Assembly: GCA_047495785.1 (NCBI GenBank)
Contig: JBLDXI010000010.1
Location: 2,604,001 to 2,668,000, forward strand
Direction: 5' to 3'
DNA from: Lepidodermella squamata
Lineage: Eukaryota; Gastrotricha
Length of the DNA: 64,000 nucleotides
A program made the position numbers and the translations under genes. This document shows, one piece after another, positions 36,583 through 49,784 of the stretch (the stretch's first letter is position 1; each line of letters starts with the position of its first letter). The notes beneath the pieces were generated by a model, which made no database searches, was not told the DNA's origin, and saw nothing but the letters and a program-made list of their open reading frames with translations.

Positions 36583-39500
36583 ATGGCTACTTCGCAAATC
36601 GCTAGTAGTTGCGTGCCGCAGCCGCCGCCGTTGTTGTCGGCGCTCGAAACGACACCGGTGCGGGGAGGCAGCACGCCGCGGCACAACCGCCACAGCCGCA
36701 ACAACGGCACCGCCTCGCCGTCGTCATCCTTGCCACCACAGCCGTCACAGCCTGCCAACACAACCAGCTTGTGTGCGCTGTGCCACCGCGAGACGTCGTC
36801 GGTGGCGAACCGCGGCGTCGAATCCAGCGACCACAACCACTACGTGCAACAACTGGTGATGCGCCAGGGCGTTGGCGAGCGCGTGTCGCTGTGCGCCGAC
36901 TGCTCGGAGCTCACCACCTCCCCCTCGACTGCTGCGACGGCCGGCGGTGGCAGTGGCAGTGGCGACAACTCGTCGACGGCGCCTCTTCTCGCCATCAGTC
37001 GCAGCAATAGCAGCAACAACCATTATCATCATCCGCAGCAGCAGCAGCAGCAGCAGCACTACCCTGTGATGGTGCCGGTGGGCGCCAAGTCGTCGGATCT
37101 CGTGCCGGTGTCGCAGCCGGAAATCGCCGAAATCTTCGACTCGGAGGCGGCGGCAGGCGGCGGCGGCGGCGCCGATGCCGACTCGACTGCCTCCACCGAG
37201 TCGCGCTACGTCGTGCCACCCGACGGCGGCTGGGGCTGGGTCGTCGTCACCGCGTCTTTCTTCATCTGCTTCATCGTCGATTCAGTCGCCTACAGTTACC
37301 CGTATGTGTATAGTCTTATCGTAATCTAATGTTTTAATTTCGAAAAATCTACAATTCACAGGATGATTTATGCGAACTTGACGTCGAATACCATCGACGG
37401 CCCGGTGGCGTTTTTCATTGGCGCCACGCTAATGGCTCTCTACATGATCACCGGTAATTTTACCTCTCGTTTATTTCTTTTTTTTCTCGTCATAGATTGT
37501 AGTAGATTGTAGGTAATAATATTATTACTTAATTAGCGCGCGTTGACCTGGGCTATTTTGCTGTTCTGCGCATTTTCGCACACATGGCAATAAAACAGCA
37601 AAGCGATGTGCGTTGTGCGAGGTGTTTTTCACGTCGTCGTTTATTTTTAGCCACTCGTGTGTTATTTTTTAGACGCGTTTTCATTAATTTGGTAATCAAA
37701 ACTCGCCTTATTGCCCTTCTTTTACTACTACTGCGTTCGTGTTTGATGAATTGCGGCTTGCCTAGGCTTCGAACACGACACGACTCGAATTCCTAGCTCC
37801 TTGCTGCTAATTTAGCGAGATTATGATGATGAAGATGATGAAGAAATTCGTTCTTGTTCGATCTAGGGTGTCCTTCTCGCGCGTTTTCGACGTTGTCGTT
37901 CATTCGCATTAGGGTCAATCGAGTACGCGTACGCGCAGCATTTTCAGTACTTCTTCTTACTCTTCTTCTTCTTGTTGTATTAAACAATGCGCGTATTGTG
38001 TGCGTATGTGCGACGCGGTATTATTATTATTATTTGTAGCGAAATACTTAGCTTGTAATAAAAAGCGGCCGTCTCAAGTGAGAATAATAAAGCAGCTTTT
38101 ACTTCTTCTTCTTCGCGTTTGTTATTAATATGTACAAACAAAGTGCACACACAGTAGTGTGTCCTCTTGCGTTGTCAATCACGTGAAAAATGGCATTGTA
38201 GCTTTAGTGGTAGTAGTCGATACTGCCAGACAGCGAGCGGCGCCTCGAGGCGTTCTACTTCATCGTGTCTCAATAATTTTAAGGTGCGGTCTTCTGTTTT
38301 TCTGAACTCGCGGCGAATTCAGCGATAGAGATCATAGAAATGACAAGAAATTGAAATGAAATGTTGAGTAAAGTTGAGGAGTACCTAGCTAACTGTGTAT
38401 TATTTGCGTAATTGCAGCTCCTTTCGCCTCGGCGCTGGTCAACGTGTACGGAACGAGGCGAGTAATCGTGCTCGGGTCGATCCTGACGTCGACCGGGCTG
38501 ATCGTGTCGTCGCGGACGGCGGAGAACGACGTGTACTGGCTGATCCTGACGTTCGGCGTGATGGGCGGCGTCGGGCTCGGCATGATGTACATCGGCGCCA
38601 TGGTCTCGGTCGGCACGTACTTTGACAAGCGGCGGCCGTTGGCGCTCGCGCTAGCCGTCTGCGGCTCCGGGCTCGGCATGGGCCTCTTCCCGCTCGTCGC
38701 CCACCACCTCTTCGACCACTTCGGCCTCGCCGCTGCGCTCGAACTCTACGCGTGTTTTGTCCTTCAAGGTAAACACAACATCATTTATTTGTTTTTTTTT
38801 CATCACCTCCTGTTGTTTTCGATTCGGTTTTTTATTCCTCACAATACTAGATTTTAGGCACATATTACACACCTATTATTACTGCGGTGAAAACGACACA
38901 AGCGCGCTGTTGCGATTTTATTGCGTTACTATCATGTCGCGTGCGCAGTAATAAATATATTGCTTTAATCTGATTAGCACGTGATTTTTCTACTATTATA
39001 TACCTGTGCGCGTTGTTTGCCTAATGTCTGGCGATTATTTGCGTATCTGCGCGCGGTGACAAATAGGTACATTATTTCAATCACGCGTCCCTGTTTCTTT
39101 TTTTTCGGCCTACCTGCCTGCCTCAATGGTGAATTGAGGTTTATTACTCATTTTATTGCTATTCATAGCGGCGATCGATTATTAATAACGGCAGGGTGGT
39201 TGGTGTTCGTGGCCTTTGACCCCTCTAGGGTTCATCGCGTTGTCGACACGTTCGCATGAGGATGATGATGATGAAAAAGTGCTGCTGCTATGAATAGCAG
39301 GGGGCATTGAGTGCATCCATCGACGGCTTATTCGTATGCATTTAATGTGCAATACTATAGTAGTAGTAGTATGCGTATGTATTACGTACGAAATGGCGGC
39401 ATCTATGTATGCAGGCAGGGAAGAAAAAAAACCGCTTGGCTTGAGGGTAAATACATTGCGAGCGTTCGTGCATGCTTCTTCTTCACGTGCCTGGTAAATA

Positions 39501-42500
39501 CTAACGCTAATAATAAGCTGCTGCTGCAGACGAAACAGAAGCAGAAGAGAATCTGCACAAGAATAATGACTGTAAGCAAGCAAGCGACGCCGGCCGGCCG
39601 GCCGGTCCGTCCGTCGGCCTGCCTGCCTGCCTGCCGGCTGTGCACAGCGAAAATGGCTACATTTACGTTGCAGTGTTTGAAAACTCAGTGAGTCAGAGTA
39701 GTATGCGCCGCAAGCAAGGCAAGCCCATGCGTAAAAAGCGAGCGCGGGGATGGGCGGCGGCGGCCAGTGGTTGGTCGGCTGTTGCTAATAATGCGCGCCC
39801 TTACGCTCGCTAATGGACCGCACACGCCAGCCACCACAAGCAGCGGCCACCACCACCGCGAAATGTCTGAAAAATGAGCGATTGTTGAGCTCATTTCGAG
39901 TAAAGTGGGCCTTGATGTGAGTAATGCGTGGTGTCTTAACTTGAACCACCGACTCTCGACTCTCAGGCAATCTTGCACTTGATCACTCACTGGTTCATGG
40001 CAACATTAGACGATAAATTGCGAATGCTTTTGCAAAACACGCCGACTCGCATTTTAATTACTATCAATAAATGAGCGCAGCAAAAATGTGTCAAAGCAAG
40101 TGTGTGTGTGTAATAAAAATGCGCGGACCTTGAAACAGCAACCGCGCCGCAGTGAAAATGAAACAAATGATGATGAGGATGATGATTTACAAATTTTGTT
40201 GTTTCTTTATTCAGGAGCATGGCTTGGCATGCTGGTGTGGCCGTTGCCGCCGCGGCCGTTGCACGCGTGTGCGAAGCCGCGGCGCAAGGACCTGCTCGAT
40301 CGCGTGACGGAGTGGGTGGACAAGCTGCGGCACCGCAGCGACTCGCTCGACTCGCTGTCGAACAACCCGGCGTTCGTGCACGAGCGGAACCTGCTGGTGC
40401 GCGAGGCGGCGCAGAAGCGCATCTCGACGCTGCAGCGGTTCGAAAGCGGCGCCGCCACGCCCAACACCACGTCTAGTCTTTCTGTGGCTGCGGTGACGCC
40501 GCCGACCTCGGGCAACCACCACCGAGGTTATCAGCAGGCGAATTACACGGGCGCGACGCTGCTGTTCACGCTGGGCGAGGACGGCGCGCAGCAACCGGCG
40601 GCGATTCTGTTCCGGCGCGCGACGTCGACGGGCGTGGCGCGGTGCCGCGCGAACGGCGCCACGTCGAAATCGTGCCCGGCCCTGTCGAACCTGGTGTGGA
40701 CGCCGCACGCGCAGCACCCGCTCATCGAGAAGTCGAACGAGCCTCCGCCGTCGCAGCCGCCGCAGCCCATGTCGATGACGATGGTGAATCGACGGCAACG
40801 ATCGGCGACCACGGGTACGCCAGGAGGGGGTATGGGTATGGGCAACGCGTCACCGTGCTCGTCGACGTCGCGCTCGACTTCGGGCGTCGTGTGCGAGATT
40901 GCGGAACTCGGCGACGTGGCCACAACCCCGCCGCCGTCGGCTAATGTTGGCCCTGCGAAGAAGAAATCTGCGCTTAAACAGTCTTTCACTAGTAATAACA
41001 ACAACAATAGTAATAATAATAGACGATTGCGATCGCAACAACAACAAGATGATTGCGATGGCGATGAGGACGACGACGACTATGGCAATACGCCAATGAC
41101 GTCTGTCAGCCAGACGGAAGTGCTGCGGGCGGCTGCGAGGCGGCTTCGAGGCGGCGGCGGAGGTGGTCGCGGTCATCATCACCGTGGTGGCGGTGGTCGC
41201 AATTCTGACTTGCCGACGTCGTCGTCGACGTCGGACTTTGCGATTCTGCCGCAGGCGAAGCCGATGCCGCTGCTGTCGGCCGGCTGCTGCGCCTGCGTCA
41301 AGAAGGCGCTCGAACAGTCGCTCGACATCTCGCTGCTGCGCGACTCGCGCTTCTGGATCCTCGCCCTCGGCAACATTGCCGCCATGATGGGTAAGCGACG
41401 CTAACTTTTGTTTGTTTACTACCGATTTTACCGATTGTCTTAGCCAATAAATGAAGGCACTAGTTTTCTTGAAATTTGCCTATAAATTATGGACTAAATA
41501 TTTTATTTGCTGGCTGAAAAGATGGATAGGCTTATCGTTTCAGATTGACGTAGCATGATTGAACCAAACATTTTCAAAATCTACTCTGAGGATTCATCAC
41601 TCGTATCGCTTTTCGAAATTGATAATTCGCAGAACACGACGGCATCACAATCTGTTGATGTCAGAAATTTGCAAAACCCCAAATTTCAGTAGTAGCAAAG
41701 TAAACGTTTCTCTAATTGTTTTTTGTGTTTGCGCTTGCAGGCCTGTACCAGATAATCTTCGTGCTGCCGGCGTTGGCGGCGTACGCGGACAACGACGACT
41801 CGGCGCACATCACCAGTGTCATCATGGCGGTGTTTGGCGGCACGCACACGATCGGCCGCGTGCTCACCGGCGTGCTGTCTGGGCCGCGCTTCCGCCCCCT
41901 GTTGCTCTGCAACACCGCCTTCGTGCTGTCGATGGGCGTGTTCGGCGTGTTCGCGGTGGCGCAACAACCGCTCGGCTACCCGGTGCTGTGCGCACTCGCC
42001 GCCCTGCACGGCCTGTGCTACGCCTTCTTCGCCGTCCTCTCCACCGTCATCATCGTCAACGTGTTCGGCGTGCGCAAGCTCTCCTCCTGCTTCGGCATGA
42101 TCACGTTGGCGCGAGGGCTAGCGCCTTACTTGACAACACTGTCGTACCAACTGGCGTATACGATAGGCCCACAGCAGCAGCAGCAACAACTGGCTGCTGC
42201 TGCGGCAGCGAGTGGTGGAGCGAACGAATCAGTCGACGGCGTGTCTCTGGCTTTAGGCGGCGGCGGCGAGCCGGTGCAGTCGCGCGAGACGATGGACGCG
42301 GAGACGCGCTACGTGCAGCGGACGTACGGCGTCGCCGGCATGGTCTACGTCGGGCTCGCCTTCGCCTTTCACTTGCTGCTCCACTTTCGCTACTTCAAAC
42401 GGCGTCTCCTCGACGTGCAACTGCGCGGCAACAAGTCGTCGCAGCACCGCGGCCCGCGCCTCCGCTGCGTCTCCGTGCCAACACCTAGCAGTCTTTCAGG

Positions 42501-42993
42501 TTAGTCTACTTGCTTGTACTCAATGTGAGATGCGTCCAAAACAGCTAGCTATCTATCACTTGTGGTAAGCTAGCATAAGTTAGACAGGATCGAAAATCGG
42601 ATTTATTTCCATGCTATCCATCGATTTATCACGTCTTTATTTATTGAGCTTAACACGTCGATGAGGCAGTGAAACGGTTTTTTAGTATTACGACAATGGT
42701 GTTAATTTTCTTTTCTTGTGTTTGTTTGCTGGCGAATAGGCTATCGGCTAGCAGCAGGTGCCGCACGCTCGGCTGCCGACATTGACATTGACGAGGAAGA
42801 AGAAGAAGAAGCAACAACAGTGGAACAACAACTAGAAGCATCCGCAGCTGCAGCGACTGAACAACAGCCAATGCAAGCCACCGCATCACTCGGCCAAGTC
42901 GATGAAATCGACGACAACAACAACAACAGTCGAGTAGCAGCAGACATACAGCAGCAGCAAAGGACTGCACAAGTGACGAATTCGAACAGGTAG
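36583..42993 (+). CDS. SLC16/monocarboxylate-transporter-like protein with long loop and cysteine-pair N terminus
   Basis: Six exons: 36583-37301, 37362-37453, 38418-38768, 40215-41390, 41741-42499 and 42740-42993. All introns are GT-AG and in phase, giving 1116 aa. SLC16 proteins move lactate, pyruvate or related small molecules across the plasma membrane. Signatures are PPDGGWGWVVV (212-222) at the first membrane segment and YFDKRRPLALALAVCGSGLG at segment 5. Exon 5 carries segments 7-12 (GLYQIIFVLPAL onward). The cytosolic N terminus is about 205 aa and holds CALCH (64-68) and CADC (104-107). The loop between segments 6 and 7 is about 350 aa, against a few dozen to about 100 in typical members, and is rich in Ser, Asn, Asp and Arg. 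The C terminus is Glu/Gln-rich. The substrate cannot be told from sequence, and the basal or sugar-type subfamily is unresolved. Confidence 0.9.
37454..38417 (+). other. Transporter intron 2
   Basis: 964-nt GT-AG intron. Nothing nested is recognised; short ATT and CTT runs are present. Confidence 0.7.
38769..40214 (+). other. Transporter intron 3
   Basis: 1446-nt GT-AG intron, the longest in this gene. It holds a GC-rich tetranucleotide block (GGCC, GTCC and GCCT units, about 39590-39638). No nested gene is seen on either strand. Confidence 0.7.
39590..39638. repeat. Compound GC-rich tetranucleotide repeat
   Basis: Successive ggcc, gtcc and gcct units within transporter intron 3, a compound array changing unit along its length. 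Confidence 0.75.
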
Positions 42994-43137
42994 CACAGGC
43001 CACCCGGCAGGCAGGCAGGCACACGTGCTGATGATGCTGATGCTGATGAATTGATTGCATTGGGGATGCATGAATCGATCATCGATGGACAGATATGCCG
43101 AGTTTGAATAATAATAATTTGGACGAAATCGATCTTT

Positions 43138-43160
43138 CTCGCTCGCTCGCTCGCTCGCTT
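43138..43160. repeat. (GCTC)n tetranucleotide repeat
   Basis: Five to six gctc units, probably in the transporter 3' UTR. Confidence 0.8.
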
Positions 43161-44270
43161 CACTTTTCGACATACAAACACACACACACTTACCAAGTCT
43201 TTCGTCGTCGCCGTTACGAGTGTCGCGTCGATTCAGCATTTCAGCATCAATTCATCGTCCCACCCACCAGCTGCCCGTCTGCCGACGAGCCACAGCAACA
43301 GCAACAGTCTTTTGGCCCGCCTGTCCTGCCCTGCTCTGTCCTGCGAATAACAACAAGTCTTGGTGTCTGCGTGCGAGTCTTCCCGGCGGGTCGCAGTCGC
43401 CTAAACTGATGAATAATAAAACAGTCGTCCTCGATGTATCGATGAATCGAACTGATCAATCAATCGATTGATTGATTAGTGTATCGATATCGCGCGTTTG
43501 TTCTTGTTTGCTAGTTTGTTACATTATTAAAACAACAAATATTACTAACACTTATTATTATTATTATTACCAATATATATATACATATAATATCTATGAT
43601 GATGATACTAATAATGTGTTACATTGATAGATGAAACAATTGATGAAAGAAAGAGTCAGTCAGTCAGTTGGTCAGTCACTTACAAAAGTGCGTGTGTGTT
43701 GTCATTAGCATTGTCATTAGCATCGCCACCACAACCATCATCATCCTGATCATCATCTTGTTCCTTCCTTACTCCTCGTATGATGAGTACCTATGAGAAA
43801 GCGCAGTCGTCGTCATCGTCGTCATATAATAATGATAAGGCACCTTCCACCACCCCCTTTCAGCAAATCATTTTTCTTCTCGTAGACTCCTCATAGATTA
43901 TTACGTAATTATTATCAATTGATTGATTCATTGATTGATTGTTGTTTCTTTGTAGTAGCTCTGTATCAATCTACCTACATGTATAACTAACTATCTACAT
44001 ACCTATCATTGGTAGGTACCATCATCATCATTTTCATTATCATTCATGTTATTATTATTCTATTAATAATATCTCAAATATTATTCTATTATTAACATTA
44101 TTGATACGAGTGGCGCCGCCGCCGCCTGTCGATCGTCGTATTTTTTCTCAGAAAAACGGAAAAAAACAAGCACAATAAGCACACTGACATGTGCGTGTTC
44201 TCGTTCTCGTCTCTTATTGATCACAGCAGCAGCAGCAGCAACAGCGATCGCGTGCCTTTTTCTTGCGCTC

Positions 44271-44299
44271 TCTTGCTCTCTCTCTCTCTCTCTCGCTCT
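44271..44299. repeat. (CT)n tract
   Basis: Slightly interrupted ct dinucleotide run. Confidence 0.75.
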
Positions 44300-45235
44300 C
44301 TTGAGACAGTTTTTCATCCGTAGTGGTGGCGACTAGATACCTAGCTCTACCACCACCACCACAACCAATGCCCGTTTATTAACCTGGATCAACCTGCTAA
44401 CACAATCAATCCGAAACCGACTGCGCTGTTATGATGATACCAACCGCTAAACCCAACACAACTCTTCTGATGATACATACCCTGGAATATAAACAAACAA
44501 TAATAGCGATGACATGATGGTTGATCAACACAACTTGTACATTTGAATTTCGAAAAATTATATATTATATATATGATACAAAAGATATATTATTATTATT
44601 AATATTATTATTATCATTATCAATTGTACTTACGTATACATATAGATATATATATGAAATGAATGAATGAATGAATAGATGGTACACTAAATTGATAATG
44701 ATGAGAGAAAACTCTAAAACGACTTGACACAAGTGAGAATTCACGAAATGAAATAATGAATAAAAAACGTGAAAATGATACATAATTTACTGCGTTTTCT
44801 CCTTTTCGGGTACAATCTTCGGGTACATTTGAACCACAGTTTGCTTTCAGCAAAATCCGTTTCGACAATCGTACTCTTTACACGATATCAGTATTGCAGT
44901 TTGCTGACGCCAGGTACCCGAGCTTAGGTATTATATGCAGCCGATGAGAAAAGTGAATACGAAACCACGAAGCCATTTTCCACACATATAATCATTGAAC
45001 CTCAGTGACGAACAGCACAAAACGTGCACAAATCATTTGCTGTATGAACCCTCGACAACTTGAAGCAAGACAGTTGTTACCGTTTGTGCTCTAGGTATTC
45101 CTATGATGATTAACCATTGCATAAGGCATCGTTGAAGCTAAACCAGTTTTGTGTACGTTATTTCCTTACAAAATGATCACCGATCGCTTTACGAGTGATG
45201 ATTAGATGCTGCAAATATAACCCTTCAGGAATAAC

Positions 45236-45263
45236 ACACACACACGCGCACACACACACAACA
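45236..45263. repeat. (CA)n tract with CG interruption
   Basis: Two runs of ca separated by cgcg. Confidence 0.75.
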
Positions 45264-45344
45264 GGTTGATGTTGCCTTGTACAGCAATACTGGCTAGCCA
45301 CATCATTGAGATCAAGCACTCAATTTAAACAACACCTGTCAGCT

Positions 45345-45397
45345 GTTATCGTCTTGAGACTAAAACGTATGGACTCGTTTTAGTCTCAAGGTTATCG
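45345..45397. repeat. Perfect 15-bp inverted repeat flanked by 7-bp direct repeats
   Basis: Arms CTTGAGACTAAAACG (45353-45367) and CGTTTTAGTCTCAAG (45376-45390) are exact reverse complements around an 8-nt loop. GTTATCG occurs on both sides (45345-45351 and 45391-45397), like a target-site duplication. Confidence 0.75.
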
Positions 45398-46747
45398 CAC
45401 CGTGAATACTTGATCATCTCCGAGACGCCGCACTAACCACGCGTTATCATGGCAACGAAACTCCTTAAAAAATCGTCCTTTCGTGAATAAAAAGATAATA
45501 TTAGTAGTAGCCCACCATAATTTATATTCGCGAGTAGAATATCGGATAAAATTATTTTATTCATTTTAGACCTTGACGCCTTAAGCCGCGCGTTTTATTT
45601 TTCTCAGCGTCGCTCAAGCTCTCGCATCGGGTTACGCGACTCTTGAAAGATGGAAGATGATTGGTATGTGTGTGGTCAACCCAGTCGACCACCGGTTCAC
45701 ATTTTTGCTGGGAGCGATGGTAATTTTGCAGGAGTAAAAGCAGGTTGTTTGGTGTAGGCAACGCATCTTCACACCTCCCTCATGAACATCACAACCTGTG
45801 ACTTTTCATGAATGATGATGATGACCCAATTCAGGGTTTCGCAACAGAGGCACAAATTCTTTCGACAAGGTCACGTCACCAGGTTCTGTTGCTGGCTAGA
45901 TGGACGAGGTCTTCGTGGCAGTTAAGACTGGGGACCCAGGGCTGTCGCTTAATATGCTTAGTCGTGGTCGTTTTATATGGGGATTTGCTTTCTGGAGGTC
46001 TTAGGCGAATAATTTCGGCAAGACGATTAGACACCTCCCGGGGAACGGTTGACCGGGCTTCAAAAATATTGATCCATAGCAACCTGAGCGGGAGTTAGCG
46101 CCGGGAGCCGTAGAATTTAAGTAACCAAATAGCCTCCATCTTCGCCTTTTGACGGTTACGGACAGCGGTTCTTCCTTCGTGTTGTGATACGGATCGTTAT
46201 AGGAGATGGTAACTTGGCTGTGATGTGCGGTGGCGCCGTTATACAGGAATCTGGCTTAATTTCCAAGCGCTAAGGCGCTCAGAGAAGCTTTCAGGCGCCG
46301 TCCATGCCGACGAAACTTACCAGAACGATAGTAAATATCAGGGCGAAGGCTTTGCCAAGGAGTGACCTCAGAATAATTTTGTTATTGCCGCTAAGGGATA
46401 GAATATCTGTAAAATGTGCAATGTGCAATTGAGGTTGAAGCTGAGTAAACGATAATAATGACTTTCTGATATTATATTTACTTATTACTCGTTATCTATG
46501 ACTTTTCTCAACTCTTGTTGTCCTGGGAAATGTAGCATCTTGCATGTAGCATTGAAGAAGCTCTTGTCTTATTAACACAACTGTTAATTTCGAGCTCGTA
46601 GACCCTTCGAACAATAGCCTTTTACTAGCTTTCACGTCAGTAATATTTGTCGAATTGCCGACGTGCTCAAAAATGACTATCTACTATGTTTTCAATTAGT
46701 TAGATTCCATTTACTTGCTCAATTCAAATCGCAGCCGTTGGTCAATC

Positions 46748-47983
46748 ATGGAGAAAGAGAAGCTACTCGACGCCAAGATTGAGCAGATTCGTAAGAAGGC
46801 ACGTGAGCAAGAAGAACGCGAGCGGGTGAGTGTTTTTTACTTCGACTAACTATTTAAGTGTTCTATTGTTGTATTTGATCATCAGCGCTTACGTGAGGAG
46901 GAAGAGGCGATTCTAGCCGAGCTTGGCTACCGTCCGGCTAAATCAGCCGACGACGTCGAAGCAGAAGCGCCAGTGTCGAATGGCGATGGCGATGGCGACG
47001 ATGGCGAGGAAGCGACAGACCCGGCGACAGTGGAGAACGGATCGTCGCGAGGCTTGAATGTGCGACTGGCGCACATGGACGACCCGGAGGTGATTGCAGC
47101 TGCGGAGAAGGCGGCCGCCGACTCGCTGAAGTGGCGCGAGGAACGACTGAAGGCGGACGCCGACCGTGAAATACGCGCCAAGTCGTTCGGCACTCGCGAG
47201 TGGGACGAGGGCAAGGACGCGGCGATGAATGGGCGCAATCGCAACAACAATGGCTATAACCGGAGATCAGACCCGATTGCCGGTGCCGGTAATGGCCGGG
47301 GTCGAGGTTACGCCGCTAATAGCAACAACCAGCAGCGGTCGAATGGCTGGACGACTGGTCCGCGGGGTGGATCGAACAGCAGCAGCAGTAACACGAGGCG
47401 GAGTCATGACGGCGGGTCTGCGTTGAAGTCGCCTACTGGCGGCCAGAATGGCCATGTTCCGACGCGGACTCGCAAGGTCTCGGCCGAGTCGAACGAGCAG
47501 CAGCAGCAGGTGGTGGGCAAAAGCAACGGCGCTGCGGCTGCGAGTGTGACGTCACCGGTTCGAGGTTCGCCGAGGCGAGGCGGCCGTCACGGCCACGATA
47601 TTCGTCATAAACACGACAGGAAGTCTGCGACGGCGGCGGTAGCGGGAGAACCCAAGCCGGGCGAGCCGTCGTCGTCTGAGGTTGAGGTGCGGCAAGTTGC
47701 GGACGAGCTGGTCTCGTCTGCCATCGAATCGGCGCTCAGCCTCGTGAAAGCAGCCGACGAACGAAAAGAAGAAGAACCTCAAGCAGAGAATGGTGTTGCT
47801 GCTAGCTCAGAAGAGGAACGGAAACCCGCCGCCATAGCTCAAGTTGAGAAGGAGGAGGAGGAGGAAACTTCGAAACCAGCATCAAATGCTGTTGTCGAAA
47901 ATGAAGAATCTGCAAGTGCTGAGAAGGCATCATCGCCTGACGAGCCGCAAGAGCAGCAGCAGCAGCCTGAACAGAGTGAATGA
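46748..47983 (+). CDS. CCDC9: CCDC9-like coiled-coil/disordered protein
   Basis: Two exons, 46748-46825 and 46886-47983, joined by a 60-nt GT-AG intron in phase 0, encode 391 aa. It starts MEKEKLLDAKIEQIRKKARE and continues as a charged coiled coil over about the first 40 residues. A region with KWREERLKADADREIRAK and then TREWDEGKD resembles the conserved segment of CCDC9 (a Trp-containing basic helix followed by REWD and a lysine). The rest is Arg/Gly/Asn-rich, then Ala/Glu-rich low complexity ending EQQQQPEQSE. In vertebrates CCDC9 is reported as a component associated with the exon junction complex. The RG-rich middle would suit RNA binding, but that role is inferred. The assignment rests on two short motifs and overall layout. 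Confidence 0.72.
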
Positions 47984-49745
47984 AAAGGACTCGTGCAACA
48001 GAAATCTATCGCTTCTTTCGTCTTGTTTGTATACAACTACTAAACCTACTACTACTACCACTACTTGAACCATTTGATCACACACCATTATTGATTTGAA
48101 ACCAGCTCATTGATGTACTTACTTATCCGACCGACGAGAAGAGTCATTCTTTTACTAAGAGATCGAAAAAGTATTGTTGTTGTACGCATTTTGCCAAGTC
48201 GTCGGCACATATTAGAGCTGACTTTAATCCTGAAATGTTTTCGTCGAGAAAAAACGTCTCATAGCCGTGCATCTGTCAATGTTTACTACACATTTTTAGA
48301 ACAAAAATCCCTTGGTTTCTGGGTAAGGTTCACCGCGTTGAATGAACTGTTTTGGGTTCATTTCATTCGTGGACTAGCTCCATCTTTATTTGATTTATCA
48401 TTTGATTTATTGAGCAGCATTTGCAAAACTGTCTGTTTTTTGTTGTTGAAAGCTAGCTACGAGAAGCCACATGCAACGTTTACCTTCCTTCTTCCTGTGT
48501 ATCCGCTTTTATTCACCAACAATTATTTTTTGTCTTCTTTTTTCGCCGTCGCTAATCGCTCCGTCATTACATTGTCATAAAACTATAATGATGATGATGT
48601 GTTATTTACCGCTTGAAAGGCGGGCTAAACCGGACTTGACGATGCAACATTACGGAAGCAACAAAATGCTTATACAAATCGCTGCCTTTAACGCTGTCTT
48701 CTCGCTCTCTCGCTGTGTCTTCTCTTGTTTCTATTTGTCGCCGCTGCAATTTTTGAAATTGACGTTCACTTTGAAATTATTGCTCCGAAGAATGAATGAA
48801 CCTTCTTCTTGTATACGCGTTTATGTATAAACAAAATGTGCTACATACTACTACTATGTATTGGCGTGTACAGGTGATGCCTAAAATCGTATATCTAAAA
48901 TTATTATTATTATTCTTTGCAAAAAAACATTTGGAAAAACGATCACAGATTTTGAATTAAAAAGATCAACATTTTTGCTATCGCGTGCTATCACCGTCTA
49001 TTGGTCAAGCATTTTCAAACCGGCACCGAAGGAGACAAGAAAGCATATCTCGAATTGCTCATCAAATCGCTAGAAGTACAATGGGAGTTTGGATTGGAGA
49101 TAACTAAGCAAGCAATGTATACATAGCAGATGGCAGTAGGTATAGAAGTCTATAGCAGTGAGGGAAGCTACTTCAGTCATTGTGACAACCGCATTTGCAT
49201 TTGCGCCACAACCGGTGTCAAATCGCTGCAAAATGATGCATGGGCGTAGTTGTTATCACTGCCAGCATAAGCATAGCCTTTTTACCCTTGATTCCTTTCA
49301 TTGTTGCTCAATCTAGGATGTTAAATTCTGTCCGTTCCCGTTCACGTTCATGCTAAAACATTTTAGTTTTTATAATCATTCATCAATCAAACGTGGCAGA
49401 AATGTATTCCTGCCGAGTTGCCGTTTTGCCGTATCGTCAAAATAAGACACTCTGCCCAATAATCGTTTGCCGCATTGTCGTTTTGGGTCCTTATTAACAT
49501 TTTTAAATGTAGAATTCTCGTGCCGAGTTGTCGCATGTTGAATAGTCGCTTACTCAGTTGTCGTCATATACCCAAGAAAGAGAATTCGCCGCCATTCGAA
49601 GCACTAACTTTCTCAAGGATTCAGAAAGAATGGAAAAAGGTTGGAATCTGAGCTGGCACTTGCACATTGCGCATTGCAAAATTGGCGATGACTTGAGGGT
49701 GACAACTTTCGATCTAGCTTTGCAACTGCCTTTGCAGAGATTAAC
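47984..49745. other. 3' flank of CCDC9-like gene and spacer
   Basis: About 1.8 kb AT-rich DNA with no supported gene. The first several hundred bases are presumably CCDC9-like 3' UTR. A possible upstream exon of the next gene could lie at the right end, but I could not find one whose phase fits. Confidence 0.5.
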
Positions 49746-49784
49746 GTGACTATTCGAGGGTGCTTTTTCAAGCTTACAATGAGA

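Larger units (their letters stand above)
42994..46747. other. 3' flank of the transporter and spacer before the CCDC9-like gene
   Basis: About 3.75 kb without a supported gene. AATAAA at 43415-43420 may end the transporter mRNA. It is rich in simple repeats: GCTC (43138-43160), ATT runs, CT (44271-44299), GAAT (about 44660-44677) and CA/CG (45236-45263). It also holds the short inverted repeat described at 45353-45390. The stretch 45.8-46.1 kb has longer open frames on both strands but no protein features. Confidence 0.55.

Noticed and set aside
45808-46100. Overlapping open frames on both strands around 46 kb
   Set aside because: No start context, splice signals or protein features; composition is like the surrounding spacer.
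49630-49640. Candidate first exon (ATGGAAAAAG followed by GT) for the orphan gene
   Set aside because: Its phase does not match the acceptor at 49857 in the open frame.
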